In this document: positions 18,277 through 26,992 of the stretch, piece by piece
How positions within the stretch are numbered: the first letter of the stretch is position 1
Layout: each line of letters opens with the position of its first letter
Assembly: GCF_900115145.1 (NCBI RefSeq)
Contig: NZ_FOVL01000015.1
Span: forward strand, 40,654-104,653
DNA length: 64,000 bases
Reading direction: 5' to 3'
Source of the DNA: Salegentibacter flavus
GTDB lineage: Bacteria; Bacteroidota; Bacteroidia; Flavobacteriales; Flavobacteriaceae
The notes under the pieces: model-generated
Told to the model about the DNA's origin: nothing
The model's input: only the letters and a program-made list of their open reading frames with translations
Database searches by the model: none
Translations under genes and position numbers: made by a program

Positions 18277-19047
18277 TTATGCGGTAAACTTTGTTCCCAC
18301 AGGTTTTCCGGCCATTATATCGAGTATTACATTAGGACGTTTTCCATTAGCGATATAAGTAGTGATATTCTTAGCGGCCGTTCCTTTAGCGATTTTAATC
18401 TTGGATTCCATTCCGCCCCGGCCTTCACCTTCACCTTTATCAGATTCCTGAACGTATTTTTCTACATCCTGGTCGATTTGAACCTTGTTCAGTTTTTCTG
18501 AATCTTCATGATCAGGGTGACCAGTATAAAGACCTTCGGTATCACTAAGGATGATAAGGGCATCTGCCTGAATTAATTCTGCAACAAGACTTGCGAGTTC
18601 GTCGTTATCAGAAAACATAGACATAGTTACAGAAACCGCATCATCTTCATTGGCAATAGGGATAATTCCCTCTGATAGTAGTGATTCATAGCAGTTTATC
18701 ATATTTTCACGGTGAATTCCCGGACTAAAATCTCTTTTAGTAGCGAGCACCTGCGCACAACGCATTCCAAAATCGTGGAATATACTATAGTAATGACGCA
18801 TCATTCGTGGCTGTCCTACTGAGGAGAAAACCTGTCTTCTTTTTGAGGGATCGGTAATCTTTACATCTCCCAGGATTTCTTTCCCCGCAATGGCAGAACC
18901 TGAGGATACAAGTACCACTAAAATATCTTCTTCATATAAGGTGGCGATTTGTTCTACAAGATTTTTTAATATAGGTTGTAAAATTCTATTGTCTTTGTTG
19001 GTCATTACATTAGTTCCAACTTTTACAACTATTCTCTTTTTTTCCAT
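18277..19047 (-). CDS. proB: Glutamate 5-kinase, short form without PUA domain
   Basis: ProB phosphorylates glutamate to start proline synthesis. The start is placed at the ATG of MEKKRIVVKVGTN; a longer upstream frame would run into proC and adds residues without family similarity. This gives 256 residues, only the amino-acid kinase domain, while the E. coli enzyme has about 110 more for a PUA domain. The VVKVGTN and VLVSSGSAIAG motifs are clear. It lies 28 bp after proC and should be feedback-inhibited by proline as in the family. Confidence 0.93.
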   Translation of the reverse strand: MEKKRIVVKVGTNVMTNKDNRILQPILKNLVEQIATLYEEDILVVLVSSGSAIAGKEILGDVKITDPSKRRQVFSSVGQPRMMRHYYSIFHDFGMRCAQVLATKRDFSPGIHRENMINCYESLLSEGIIPIANEDDAVSVTMSMFSDNDELASLVAELIQADALIILSDTEGLYTGHPDHEDSEKLNKVQIDQDVEKYVQESDKGEGEGRGGMESKIKIAKGTAAKNITTYIANGKRPNVILDIMAGKPVGTKFTA

Positions 19048-19075
19048 TTCTATAATTTTGAAATAAAATTTATTC

Positions 19076-19879
19076 TTACTCCTTTCCCAGTTCAACAGCT
19101 CTGTCAAAGGCGGCATAGGCAGCATCTTTAATAAGCTCTTTAACGTTGTTGTCTTCCATGGAATCCAGGGCGGCCCGGGTTGTACCTCCTTTTGAGGCTA
19201 CGCGTTCCATCCAGGTTTCCGGAGATAGATCAGATTCATTAAATAGCTTAACCGCTCCTTCAAAGGTTTGGCTAACCAGTACTTTGGAATCATTTTTAGA
19301 GAAGCCCATTTTCAGAGCTGCTTCAAGCATAGATTGCATGAAATAGAATACATATGCCGGCCCACTTCCTGAAATACCTGTGGAGGCATCAATAAAGTTT
19401 TCAGTTTCTACGTGAATAGACTCTCCAGTAGTATCCAACAGGTTCCTTACCATAAGTAATTCTACACGGGAAACTTCCGGAGATTCGGTGTAAGAAGTCA
19501 CTCCTTTTCCTACCTGTGCAGGAAGATTAGGCATAGATCTTACCACTTTCTTAACTCCCAGGCCTTCCTGGATCTTAGAAATAGTAACTCCTGCCATAAG
19601 AGAAACAAAAATTTGTTCATCATTTACCATTGGCCGTATTTCCTCAAAAAGACTGTCGCAGTGATATGGTTTTACCGCTAAGAAAACGACATCGGCATCG
19701 GGTAGACATTCCTCGATATCGTCGTATACATCAAAATGGTCTAATTTGCTTAAGCTGGTAATTATATCAGCAGATTTATCAAAGATCATTAAGTTTCTGC
19801 GGTTTAATAAACTAGACTTTGCCATTCCTTCGGCATAAGTTAGTCCCATATTTCCGGCTCCAATAAGTAATACTTTCAT
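19076..19879 (-). CDS. proC: Pyrroline-5-carboxylate reductase
   Basis: ProC carries out the last step of proline synthesis. The 267-residue protein starts with the NAD(P)-binding GAGNMG loop at residue 7 and has the conserved GSGPAYVFYF helix of the dimer core. It is the first gene of proC-proB-proA, so the whole pathway from glutamate is in one operon. The promoter should lie in the first 100 bp upstream, but I cannot point to a good -7 box there. Confidence 0.95.
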   Translation of the reverse strand: MKVLLIGAGNMGLTYAEGMAKSSLLNRRNLMIFDKSADIITSLSKLDHFDVYDDIEECLPDADVVFLAVKPYHCDSLFEEIRPMVNDEQIFVSLMAGVTISKIQEGLGVKKVVRSMPNLPAQVGKGVTSYTESPEVSRVELLMVRNLLDTTGESIHVETENFIDASTGISGSGPAYVFYFMQSMLEAALKMGFSKNDSKVLVSQTFEGAVKLFNESDLSPETWMERVASKGGTTRAALDSMEDNNVKELIKDAAYAAFDRAVELGKE

Positions 19880-20325
19880 GTATTGTTTTTTTGGTTAATT
19901 TTTAAAGTGGCTTTTCAGCCCGTTATTATTTAAAACTGTCATGCTTGGCACAAAGACCATGCAAGCTTTTATATTTTATAGTCTTTGAAAGCATTCCTGA
20001 TAGTAATTTAAAGTATTTTGAGCGCTTTTATTCCTGAAGAAAAGTTAAATCTGATTTAAATTTAGAAATATAATCGGAGGTACAATATAAAAACACCCTG
20101 CTAAACGCAAGGATAGTAAAGCTTTGGAAAGGAGCCTGGATTTGGGTTTTTGGAGTAATTTACTGAAGTAAATGTGTTATATAGAAAACCCATTTTGTAA
20201 TTGGATGGCATTATTGAGTTAATTGATGAGGCATAGATAAAATTTATTTAAAATTTAAAACCTGCAATAATGGCAGAGTGAGATTGCCTGATTAGTCACG
20301 AAAAGGTTTTCGTATTTTAGGTTCA
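19880..20325. other. 446-bp gene-free region with nested inverted repeats
   Basis: No convincing ORF is seen. An 8-bp inverted repeat (20143-20150 TGGGTTTT with 20185-20192 AAAACCCA) encloses a smaller 6-bp hairpin (20058-region equivalent at 20158-20163 with 20168-20173, loop TGAA). It may be a structured RNA or a remnant. No crp-type dyad with a -7 box was found here. Confidence 0.3.
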
Positions 20326-20952
20326 TCAGGGAAGGACGCCATCCCATTTTAGACTGGAAATCAACAAATCTACATATTGTTTAATGGTTCTCTTTACCCT
20401 TTTCGGGTTTTTTAGGTCGATTTCTCCCTGCCATAAAAGTTCCCTTTGGCGGTTTTCAGGAAGAGTATAAATCGAAGTTTCAGTATGGTAAACCTTTGTA
20501 TCACTGTTGATATCATCTCCTTGGAAAATTCCCTGGTTAGCATAGTAATCGCTCTTGAAACTTCGATAACTCCCTCTTAAACTATATAGACTGTTGCGTA
20601 AATCTTTATGTGATTCAACCTGGACTATTTTACTTAATAAAACAGTATTGTAACCTTCTTCCAGTAAATATTTTTCCAGGTTGTTTAACTGTTGTTCAGT
20701 ATTTTCTCCCGGTGTAAGTTTTCCATTTAATACTGAAATACTAGTCACCGCTTCCACATCGTGTTTTTTAAATTCTTTCTGAAGTCTGGTCTCAAAGGAT
20801 TCCCGGAATTCTGTAAGCGGAGTCATCCCTATTACCAATATTTTCTCAATTTTAGGTTTTTCGGCTCGATATGGGGAATGCGATTCCACCAGGCGCGCTG
20901 TACTACAGGCTGTGAATAAAACAACATAGAGGAACCAAAGAAAATATCTCAT
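20326..20952 (-). CDS. Hypothetical lipoprotein
   Basis: The 208-residue protein has a lipoprotein signal with lipobox FTAC at about residues 13-16. The mature part starts with a stretch that reads like the beginning of an alternating alpha/beta fold (KILVIGMTP), followed by charged helices. I do not recognise a named family; similarity to DUF4136-like envelope proteins is possible but unproven. It follows the two small helical genes on the same strand with a 43-bp gap and is probably the last gene of that transcript. Confidence 0.7.
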   Translation of the reverse strand: MRYFLWFLYVVLFTACSTARLVESHSPYRAEKPKIEKILVIGMTPLTEFRESFETRLQKEFKKHDVEAVTSISVLNGKLTPGENTEQQLNNLEKYLLEEGYNTVLLSKIVQVESHKDLRNSLYSLRGSYRSFKSDYYANQGIFQGDDINSDTKVYHTETSIYTLPENRQRELLWQGEIDLKNPKRVKRTIKQYVDLLISSLKWDGVLP

Positions 20953-20995
20953 CTAGTTTTTTTGACTTATTAAAATTACGAAAATATAATCATCT

Positions 20996-21436
20996 CTATT
21001 TCAAGAGCCTTTTCTGCTTTTGTTTTTTCAGGGCACCGGAAACATTTTCAAAAATATCTTTCTTTAATTGCTCGTAGGATTCTGAAAAGGTGTTTATTTC
21101 CTTGAGAAGGGCTCTATGTTCTTCCTTATATTTCTTTTCTTCTTCCGGTTGGTTTATTCCATCTACTAATATATCCAGCCCGTTTGTATGTTTTGAAACC
21201 TTCTCAGTTAAGTTCTTCATCTCCTTTTTCGATTTCGTTAGCCGGTCAATCAGGGCATTGACCTCTGTGATTAAATTAGATTCAATAATAGGTAAGGTGT
21301 ATTCCCTCAGCATATCTTCAAAAAAAAGATGTTCATCTTCGTAAAAAGCAAGGCTTGAACTCCATTGTTGTGCACTATAGTGCATTTCTTCAGGACTCTT
21401 CCATTCGATGTACCTGAAATTTTTTTGATCCTTCAT
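20996..21436 (-). CDS. Small helical protein of the stress island, copy 2
   Basis: The 146-residue protein is almost wholly alpha-helical, with a tryptophan followed by a histidine/acid-rich helix (EDEHLFFEDML), a lysine-rich central helix and a C-terminal amphipathic helix. The order of helices resembles that of the adjacent 140-residue protein, so the two are probably diverged paralogues that form helical bundles. No signal peptide or enzyme motif is seen. It is 23 bp after its neighbour and shares its promoter. The function is unknown. Confidence 0.72.
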   Translation of the reverse strand: MKDQKNFRYIEWKSPEEMHYSAQQWSSSLAFYEDEHLFFEDMLREYTLPIIESNLITEVNALIDRLTKSKKEMKNLTEKVSKHTNGLDILVDGINQPEEEKKYKEEHRALLKEINTFSESYEQLKKDIFENVSGALKKQKQKRLLK

Positions 21437-21459
21437 GACTTTAAAAATTATGTGAATAA

Positions 21460-21882
21460 TTACTCTTTTGTGATCAATAGGTTTCCGGTGTAATTGAATA
21501 TCTGCGACTGCAAATCTTTAAAACCGGTAATGAATTTTGTGAATTTTTCCTTCAACTCTGAATGTTGCCTGCGGTAAAAACCCTCACAACTAATATCATC
21601 GCATTCCCTCATGCCATCAAGGTCGTATTTGTGATTGTGGACCTCCTGGTTTAATATGAAAATCCCGGTACGATAGGTCTCCAGCTTTTTTTTAAAATTT
21701 TCGAACATTTCATACATATTGGGCTGGCTGGCCTCAAAAATATCGGCAAGCAGGAATTTTGTAAGAAAACGGATGTGCTCTGTCGTATTGAAGATTTCGT
21801 GTAGCCAGGCATCGGTTTCCTTTTGCAATTCCTCTGTACTTTCATTTCTGTCGTTGTATCGGTATTTAAGAGAAGTTGCCAT
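21460..21882 (-). CDS. Small helical protein of the stress island, copy 1
   Basis: The 140-residue protein begins with a basic N-terminus and a WLHEIF helix followed by TEHIRFLTKFLLADIFE. A central helix and the segment around HSELKEKF complete a probable four-helix bundle. Two cysteines (in ECDDISCEGF) could bind metal or form a disulfide. It is the first gene of a three-gene unit with its own dyad-type promoter at 21905-21947, giving an 18-nt leader. It also lies 80 bp behind the five-gene Usp operon. No named family is recognised. Confidence 0.75.
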   Translation of the reverse strand: MATSLKYRYNDRNESTEELQKETDAWLHEIFNTTEHIRFLTKFLLADIFEASQPNMYEMFENFKKKLETYRTGIFILNQEVHNHKYDLDGMRECDDISCEGFYRRQHSELKEKFTKFITGFKDLQSQIFNYTGNLLITKE

Positions 21883-21904
21883 AAGATTTAAAATTAGATA
21901 CTCC

Positions 21905-21947
21905 TAAATTTACAACAAAAAAGAGCCCCATAAAATGATAATTATCA
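21905..21947 (-). promoter_or_regulatory. Crp/Fnr-type promoter module 1 (helical protein genes)
   Basis: A perfect 12-bp palindrome TGATAATTATCA (21936-21947) is followed on the minus strand after exactly 23 nt by the -7 box TAAATTTA (21912-21905). The predicted start is near 21900, 18 nt before the ATG. Confidence 0.8.
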
Positions 21948-21962
21948 AAAGATTATAAACTT

Positions 21963-23333
21963 TTAGGAAGCAGAAAAACTTTCATGAAGTTCTGGACTTG
22001 AAGTATTCCATTTATACACATCCTTTAATTTAACTCTTAAGGCATCCCTGGAGTGTGGTTCGCCATGAACCAGAAAAACCTGCTCTGGTATATTTTTGAT
22101 TTCGCTAGTCCATGCCAGAAGTCCCACCTGGTCGGCGTGAGCAGAAAGACTGTCTATATGTTTTATTTTAGCATTTACCTGGCAGTATTTGCCAAAAATC
22201 TTAATCTCCTGGCTGCCTTCAAGAAGCTGTCGTCCCCTTGTGCCTTCAGCCTGAAAGCCTACGAGCAGCACGGTGGTTTCAGGTTTTTCGAGGTAATATC
22301 TCAAGTAGGTAAGCACCCGGCCACCTGTAACCATTCCGCTTCCGGCAATTACAACTTTAGGGCGGTTATAGTCTATGGTTTTCCAGGTATCTTTATAAGA
22401 GGTGATTATTTTAAAATGCTTCTTCATCTCCCGGAATTCATTTAAATCCAGTTTATGCCATTGTGGGAAGCGTTCAAAAACGTCCAGCACCTCATTTCCC
22501 ATAGGGCTGTCAATAAAGATCGGAATATTGGGAATTTTATTCTTTTTATAAAGCTGCCATAGTTTAAACATCAGGCTCTGGAGACGTTCAACCGCGAAAC
22601 TGGGAATGATAAGACTACCGTTGGTGTTAATTACATTTTCAATTTCTGAACTTAAAATTTCATCTACATCCTCCACAGGATGCCGGCGGTCGCCATAAGT
22701 GCTTTCCATGATTAGATAATCTGCCCATTGAGGCCGCCCGGGAGGTTCAAGCAAAAGATCTTGTTCCCTCCCAATATCACCCGAAAAAACCCATAATTTC
22801 CCAAAAATATCTAATTCTATGAAGGTAGCTCCAAGAATATGACCGTTTTTTATAAACCTGGCCTTTATGTTTTCTGAAAGCGTTATCCAATCTTCGGGTT
22901 CTACTTTTTCGAATAAAGTGATCGCTTTTTCGGCCTGTTCGATATTATAAAAAGGCAGGGCGGGAGAATGGCTGCTAAAATCTTCTTTATTGGCCTTTTC
23001 AGCATTTTCCTCCTGAATTTTGGCGCTGTCCCGTAAAATAATTGAGGCGATTGCCAGGCTAGGTGAAGTTCCTAAGATCGGCCCATTAAATCCCTGCATA
23101 ACCAAACGGGGTAAATACCCCGAATGATCTAAATGTCCGTGAGTGAGAAGAACTGTATCAATATCCTTTGGGGGAAAAGGAAAATCTTTCCAATTTAGTT
23201 TTCTTAATTCCTTAAGTCCCTGGAACATCCCGGCATCTATCAGGATGTTATACTCCTGGGTTTCCAACAGGAATTTTGAGCCGGTAACTGTTCCCGCTGC
23301 ACCATAAAAACTGATCTTGACTTTATTGCTCAT
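21963..23333 (-). CDS. Metallo-beta-lactamase-fold beta-CASP RNA-processing-type hydrolase
   Basis: The 456-residue protein has the metal motif THGHLDH at residues 64-70, a second histidine in NGHILGA, SGDIGRE, and the beta-CASP region ending with the C-terminal HGEP segment. The family (archaeal CPSF-like and bacterial relatives) contains RNA endo/exonucleases, which makes RNA turnover the likeliest role. It is the last gene of the operon that starts at 26807 and lies 2 bp after the ATP-cone nuclease gene. The pairing suggests a nucleic-acid response to stress. Confidence 0.88.
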   Translation of the reverse strand: MSNKVKISFYGAAGTVTGSKFLLETQEYNILIDAGMFQGLKELRKLNWKDFPFPPKDIDTVLLTHGHLDHSGYLPRLVMQGFNGPILGTSPSLAIASIILRDSAKIQEENAEKANKEDFSSHSPALPFYNIEQAEKAITLFEKVEPEDWITLSENIKARFIKNGHILGATFIELDIFGKLWVFSGDIGREQDLLLEPPGRPQWADYLIMESTYGDRRHPVEDVDEILSSEIENVINTNGSLIIPSFAVERLQSLMFKLWQLYKKNKIPNIPIFIDSPMGNEVLDVFERFPQWHKLDLNEFREMKKHFKIITSYKDTWKTIDYNRPKVVIAGSGMVTGGRVLTYLRYYLEKPETTVLLVGFQAEGTRGRQLLEGSQEIKIFGKYCQVNAKIKHIDSLSAHADQVGLLAWTSEIKNIPEQVFLVHGEPHSRDALRVKLKDVYKWNTSSPELHESFSAS

Positions 23334-23335
23334 AT

Positions 23336-24196
23336 TCAGGTTTTACATAAACTTTGCATTTCCTCTAAGATGTGCTTTTTGCGGGTGGAAGAAATTCCCA
23401 GGTGATCGAGGTAAAAATCATCGTTCACCAGTTCACGACACAGCACCACATCCCGACTAAGCAGGAATTGTTTTTCACGTTTATTCAGAAGAACAGATAC
23501 GGTGATGGGATATAAACCGGATTTATCTATACGTTCTTTTAAGCTATTTCCTTTAGGATAATCCCAACTTAATAGTTTTAAGCCTACACATTTGGCATAT
23601 CTGGTGGCGTCTTTGGTAAACCTGGTATTGGTCACTACCCAGCCCTCAGAAAAGAAAAATGGATGATTCTTTTTGTCCTTATTGAAGTTTTCAATATCCC
23701 GAAACCGGGAATGTATATAAAGTGGAACCTTCACATCACAGCTTTTTCCAGGCGTACCGTGAAATTTACACTCCATTAGTAAAGTTTCTTTCTCCTGGGT
23801 GGCGATAACATCTACTTCGTGCGTTACACAGGCGCCTTGAAAAATATCGCTGACTTCCACATCGTAACCACTATATTTTAGCACCGCTCCTACAAATTTC
23901 TCAAAAGGGAAACCGGTTGGACCAAGCTCATAAATAGCATTTTTTAATTTATAGCGGGAAGCAAGAAGGTGATCCTTATTTTTTAATAATTTGAAAGCCC
24001 GATTATAGATCTCTTTGGTTGAAATTCCCTGATAGAGTTCCTTCCTGAGCTTAGAAAGGATCTTTTCAATCACTTCCTGGCTGGCACCGGCGCGACCAAG
24101 AGATGCGGCAACCTTTTCTTCAGAAAAAAATGCTTTCTGCCCGGAGGCTTTTATTATTTTTAATTCGGAAGAATCCATAGGTTGGGAATCCGGCAT
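23336..24196 (-). CDS. ATP-cone / PD-(D/E)XK (Mrr-like) nuclease fusion
   Basis: The 286-residue protein joins an ATP-cone (about residues 11-95), a nucleotide-sensing domain best known from ribonucleotide reductases, to a restriction-endonuclease-like domain. The catalytic set is D129 in HEVDV and E142-x-K144 in MECKF. The C-terminal 60 residues are a helical tail. No methylase is near, so a classical restriction system is excluded. An inferred role is a nuclease gated by ATP or dATP level. It lies between a Usp and the beta-CASP gene, 14 and 2 bp away, and so in the same operon. Confidence 0.85.
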   Translation of the reverse strand: MPDSQPMDSSELKIIKASGQKAFFSEEKVAASLGRAGASQEVIEKILSKLRKELYQGISTKEIYNRAFKLLKNKDHLLASRYKLKNAIYELGPTGFPFEKFVGAVLKYSGYDVEVSDIFQGACVTHEVDVIATQEKETLLMECKFHGTPGKSCDVKVPLYIHSRFRDIENFNKDKKNHPFFFSEGWVVTNTRFTKDATRYAKCVGLKLLSWDYPKGNSLKERIDKSGLYPITVSVLLNKREKQFLLSRDVVLCRELVNDDFYLDHLGISSTRKKHILEEMQSLCKT

Positions 24197-24210
24197 TTAA
24201 TTTACAAAAA

Positions 24211-25080
24211 TTAGAATAAGCGCGGCAAATATCTGGTTTCCGGAAGCACCAAAATTGGAACCTTCGGTTTTTTTGAAATCTCATGTAAGATTGACCTGGA
24301 GAATATCTTTTTGAAGAAACCGGGTTTCTCCCTATTCAGTATCAATAATTGGCTGCCACGACTTTCGATAAAGGTAATGATACCTTTGGTGACCGAAATA
24401 TTGGTTAAGGTATGGAAACTGTGCGAGATATTCCGAAAAAGATCCTGCAGATGATCTCTATTGGTTTCCTGCTCTTCATCTAATTGTTCGTGCTCCTGAA
24501 TGTATAAAACCCTTACCACTGCAGAAAACCTGTTGGCAATTTCGCTAACGTAATTTACCCCCGCCTGGGAACATTTGTAGCGAAAATTAGTGGCAAATAC
24601 CACCTCCTTTTTAATGTCGGGAACAAAGAGGGCATTTTCCGGAACAATTAAAACAGGGCAGGTATTACAATTATCTGAAACGTGAATGGTGTTGCTTCCA
24701 AAAATACGATTTTCAGGATCTCCGGAACCTTTGGTGCCCATTACCACCAGGTTGATATTATACTTTTCTATAGCCCATTTAATAGCTTCGGTAACGCTAT
24801 TATACATGGAAATAATCTTGAAATGGTGATTTGGATTTTCATTCATAAGGCTAAGGCCATCTATAAGTTTTTCCAGACCATTTTTAGACTGTTCATGGGC
24901 AAGATCGTAGGCCGGTTCACCAGGTTCTGGAACCATTATGCTGGTAGTGGTAAAATAATCTGTCTGAAAAGCATTCAGCAGGTAAAAGGTGCAAACATCT
25001 TTCTCAAACAAATGAATGCTATACTCCAGAGCCTTCCATGCGTTTTTGGAGAAATCGGTGGGGACAAGGACATTTTTCAT
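24211..25080 (-). CDS. Tandem universal stress protein, third of three
   Basis: The 289-residue protein contains two Usp domains (about 1-150 and 155-285). The first has the ATP-binding signature GTKG-x9-GSN, the second is degenerate, ending in PILVLPE. Tandem Usps are cytoplasmic nucleotide-binding stress proteins; the exact role is not known. The start lies 2 bp after the preceding usp stop, in the operon that begins at 26807. Confidence 0.9.
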   Translation of the reverse strand: MKNVLVPTDFSKNAWKALEYSIHLFEKDVCTFYLLNAFQTDYFTTTSIMVPEPGEPAYDLAHEQSKNGLEKLIDGLSLMNENPNHHFKIISMYNSVTEAIKWAIEKYNINLVVMGTKGSGDPENRIFGSNTIHVSDNCNTCPVLIVPENALFVPDIKKEVVFATNFRYKCSQAGVNYVSEIANRFSAVVRVLYIQEHEQLDEEQETNRDHLQDLFRNISHSFHTLTNISVTKGIITFIESRGSQLLILNREKPGFFKKIFSRSILHEISKKPKVPILVLPETRYLPRLF

Positions 25081-25082
25081 AG

Positions 25083-25934
25083 TTAAGAAGAATATTTCCC
25101 TGAAGGAATTACCAGAAATGGAACTTTTATATGAAATCCTATTTTATTGATCACAGGCCTAAAAAGCAGGTTTTCAAAGAATGAATGTTTGTTGTTTATC
25201 ATCACCAGCATATCTGTAGGGTGCTCATTCTGAAAATCATAAATAGCTTCGGTAAGCGCTTGTTTTTCTTTGCTGTAAAATTGATGCTTAACCGAGTCCA
25301 TTTGGGTAGCCAGCTTTTTCTTATTCTGTTCTTTTTCCGGAGATAATTCTTCTTTAGTCAACACATGAAGGATATTAAGCCTGGAATCATAATTTTTAAT
25401 TATATCTTTTAAGAGCTGAAGTTGCTGGCTACTGTAATCCAGCTCATAGTCTGTAGGGAAGAGAATGTTGTCTGGGTTGGTATATTCATATTCTGAAGGG
25501 ATGGCCAGAATAGGACATTTTACTTTCTTTATAGCCTGCACGGTATTGGTTCCCATCAAAACCTCCTGGGCCCCGGTAGCGCCTTGTGTTCCCATTACCA
25601 CGAGATCTATGTTTTTTTCTTTTACCTGGTCTTTTATTTCCTCGATCAAAAGATTGAAAGCAGAGATTAATTCAAAGTGATGTTTTGGGTTCTTGTCTTT
25701 TGAAGTAATGCGTTTTTTTACCTTTTGCAGCCCTTTTACTGAATTTTCCCGGTAAATTTCTTCCAATCCGGGTTGGGTTGTGCTATACAAAATATATTCC
25801 GTGTCATATAAAACCGGAGTAAAGGTATTTAACAGATAGAAGGTGCATTCTTCATCCTTGAACAAACTCACCGCATATTTCAGGGCATTAATGGAGTTTG
25901 TTGAAAAATCGGTGGGCATTAATATTTTTTTCAT
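25083..25934 (-). CDS. Tandem universal stress protein, second of three
   Basis: The 283-residue protein has two Usp domains. The first carries GTQG-x9-GTN, fitting the ATP-binding class; the second ends with PFLVIPS and lacks the signature. It shares the opening PTDFS motif with its neighbours, so the three genes arose by duplication and have diverged. It lies 18 bp after the first usp gene and 2 bp before the third. Confidence 0.9.
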   Translation of the reverse strand: MKKILMPTDFSTNSINALKYAVSLFKDEECTFYLLNTFTPVLYDTEYILYSTTQPGLEEIYRENSVKGLQKVKKRITSKDKNPKHHFELISAFNLLIEEIKDQVKEKNIDLVVMGTQGATGAQEVLMGTNTVQAIKKVKCPILAIPSEYEYTNPDNILFPTDYELDYSSQQLQLLKDIIKNYDSRLNILHVLTKEELSPEKEQNKKKLATQMDSVKHQFYSKEKQALTEAIYDFQNEHPTDMLVMINNKHSFFENLLFRPVINKIGFHIKVPFLVIPSGKYSS

Positions 25935-25952
25935 CGCATTAGGTTTTAGGAG

Positions 25953-26807
25953 TTAAACACATTCCCGGTTAAAATTCTGCAGAACCAGTAAAGGAATTTT
26001 AGGATTCAAACTTATCTTGTCTAATGTTCCTTCAAACAGTATATTTTCCAGTTCGCTATGCCTGGAGTTAACCATCACCAGGATATCTATTTTGTGCTTT
26101 TCAATAAAATCCATGATAGTAGGCACTTTATCTATACCGTCTACCTGGTGTGTTTGGAATTTTATATTAACAAACTGCTCTTTCAGGAAGTTAAGATTAT
26201 CTTTCTGCCTGAAGGATTCTACCGGATATTTAGAGATATATAAGGAGTGAATTTCAGAACCGAATACCCGGGCAATTTCGCTCACGAGTTTTAGTTCCCT
26301 TTTTTGGTAAGGAACCAGGAAATTGGTGAGGAAGAGGATATTCTCTGGAGTATTGTATTGATAACCCGCAGGAATACTAAGAACCGGGCACTGTACGTAC
26401 TTCATCACCAGTAGGGTATTGGTGCCAAAACTTATATTTCGGTCGTCTGATTTTCCCCGGGTACCCATTATACACAAATCAGCGTTTTCTGAATCTACAA
26501 GATCATTCACCTCGTCTACCAGGGCACCAAATGAAGCAACTTTATGAAAAGTATGATGAGGATTAGGAGCTATTTCCCTAATTTTTTCAAGGGTTTCTTC
26601 TAGTTTTACTTCGGCGTGGTTTAAAACTTTTTCTTTAAGCTCATCCATAAGGCTTCGGCTTAAAATAGTTTCATCGTTATAAACCTCATCGGCATAGGCG
26701 TGAAGGAGAAAAAATTCACAGGTTTCATATTTCAGCAACTCTACTGCGTATTTAAGCGCATTGAAAGCATTTTCTGAAAAATCGGTTGGAAATACTATTT
26801 TTCTCAT
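25953..26807 (-). CDS. Tandem universal stress protein, first gene of the stress operon
   Basis: The 284-residue protein has two Usp domains, the first with GTRG-x9-GTN. It starts the operon usp-usp-usp-(ATP-cone nuclease)-(beta-CASP). The promoter module at 26831-26873 has a perfect TAnnTTTG box and predicts a 19-nt leader. Regulation by the Crp/Fnr-type regulator encoded at 30546 is inferred from the shared dyad. Confidence 0.92.
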   Translation of the reverse strand: MRKIVFPTDFSENAFNALKYAVELLKYETCEFFLLHAYADEVYNDETILSRSLMDELKEKVLNHAEVKLEETLEKIREIAPNPHHTFHKVASFGALVDEVNDLVDSENADLCIMGTRGKSDDRNISFGTNTLLVMKYVQCPVLSIPAGYQYNTPENILFLTNFLVPYQKRELKLVSEIARVFGSEIHSLYISKYPVESFRQKDNLNFLKEQFVNIKFQTHQVDGIDKVPTIMDFIEKHKIDILVMVNSRHSELENILFEGTLDKISLNPKIPLLVLQNFNRECV

Positions 26808-26830
26808 CTTTTCCTTAATTTGTATATACT

Positions 26831-26873
26831 CAAATTTAACAGAATTAAGCCTTGGAAACTATGACGAAAATCA
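26831..26873 (-). promoter_or_regulatory. Crp/Fnr-type promoter module 2 (usp operon)
   Basis: The dyad TGACGAAAATCA (26862-26873) is followed on the minus strand after exactly 23 nt by TAAATTTG (26838-26831), a perfect match to the Bacteroidota -7 consensus. The predicted start is near 26826. Confidence 0.85.
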
Positions 26874-26924
26874 GTAAAACCCCCTGTTTATAAAATCATT
26901 ATGAAAAGGATAGCGGTATTTAGA

Positions 26925-26967
26925 TGATGTTTATCATTTTTTTATTTCAGGCTGTTAGGTATCTTTA
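26925..26967 (+). promoter_or_regulatory. Crp/Fnr-type promoter module 3 (WG-repeat gene)
   Basis: The dyad TGATGTTTATCA (26925-26936) is followed on the plus strand after exactly 23 nt by TATCTTTA (26960-26967). The predicted start is near 26972, 21 nt before the ATG. Modules 2 and 3 are back to back and drive divergent units. Confidence 0.82.
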
Positions 26968-26992
26968 ATTATTAATTCATAAAACTGAAACG

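Noticed and set aside
23336..24196. ATP-cone/Mrr-like protein as a restriction-modification or phage-defence system
   Set aside because: No methyltransferase or defence partner is adjacent; the operon context is Usps and a beta-CASP hydrolase under a stress promoter.
26894..26936. Module 3 dyad read on the minus strand toward usp
   Set aside because: The sequence 23 nt away on the minus strand is TAATGATT, a poor -7 box, and a better module for usp exists at 26831-26873.
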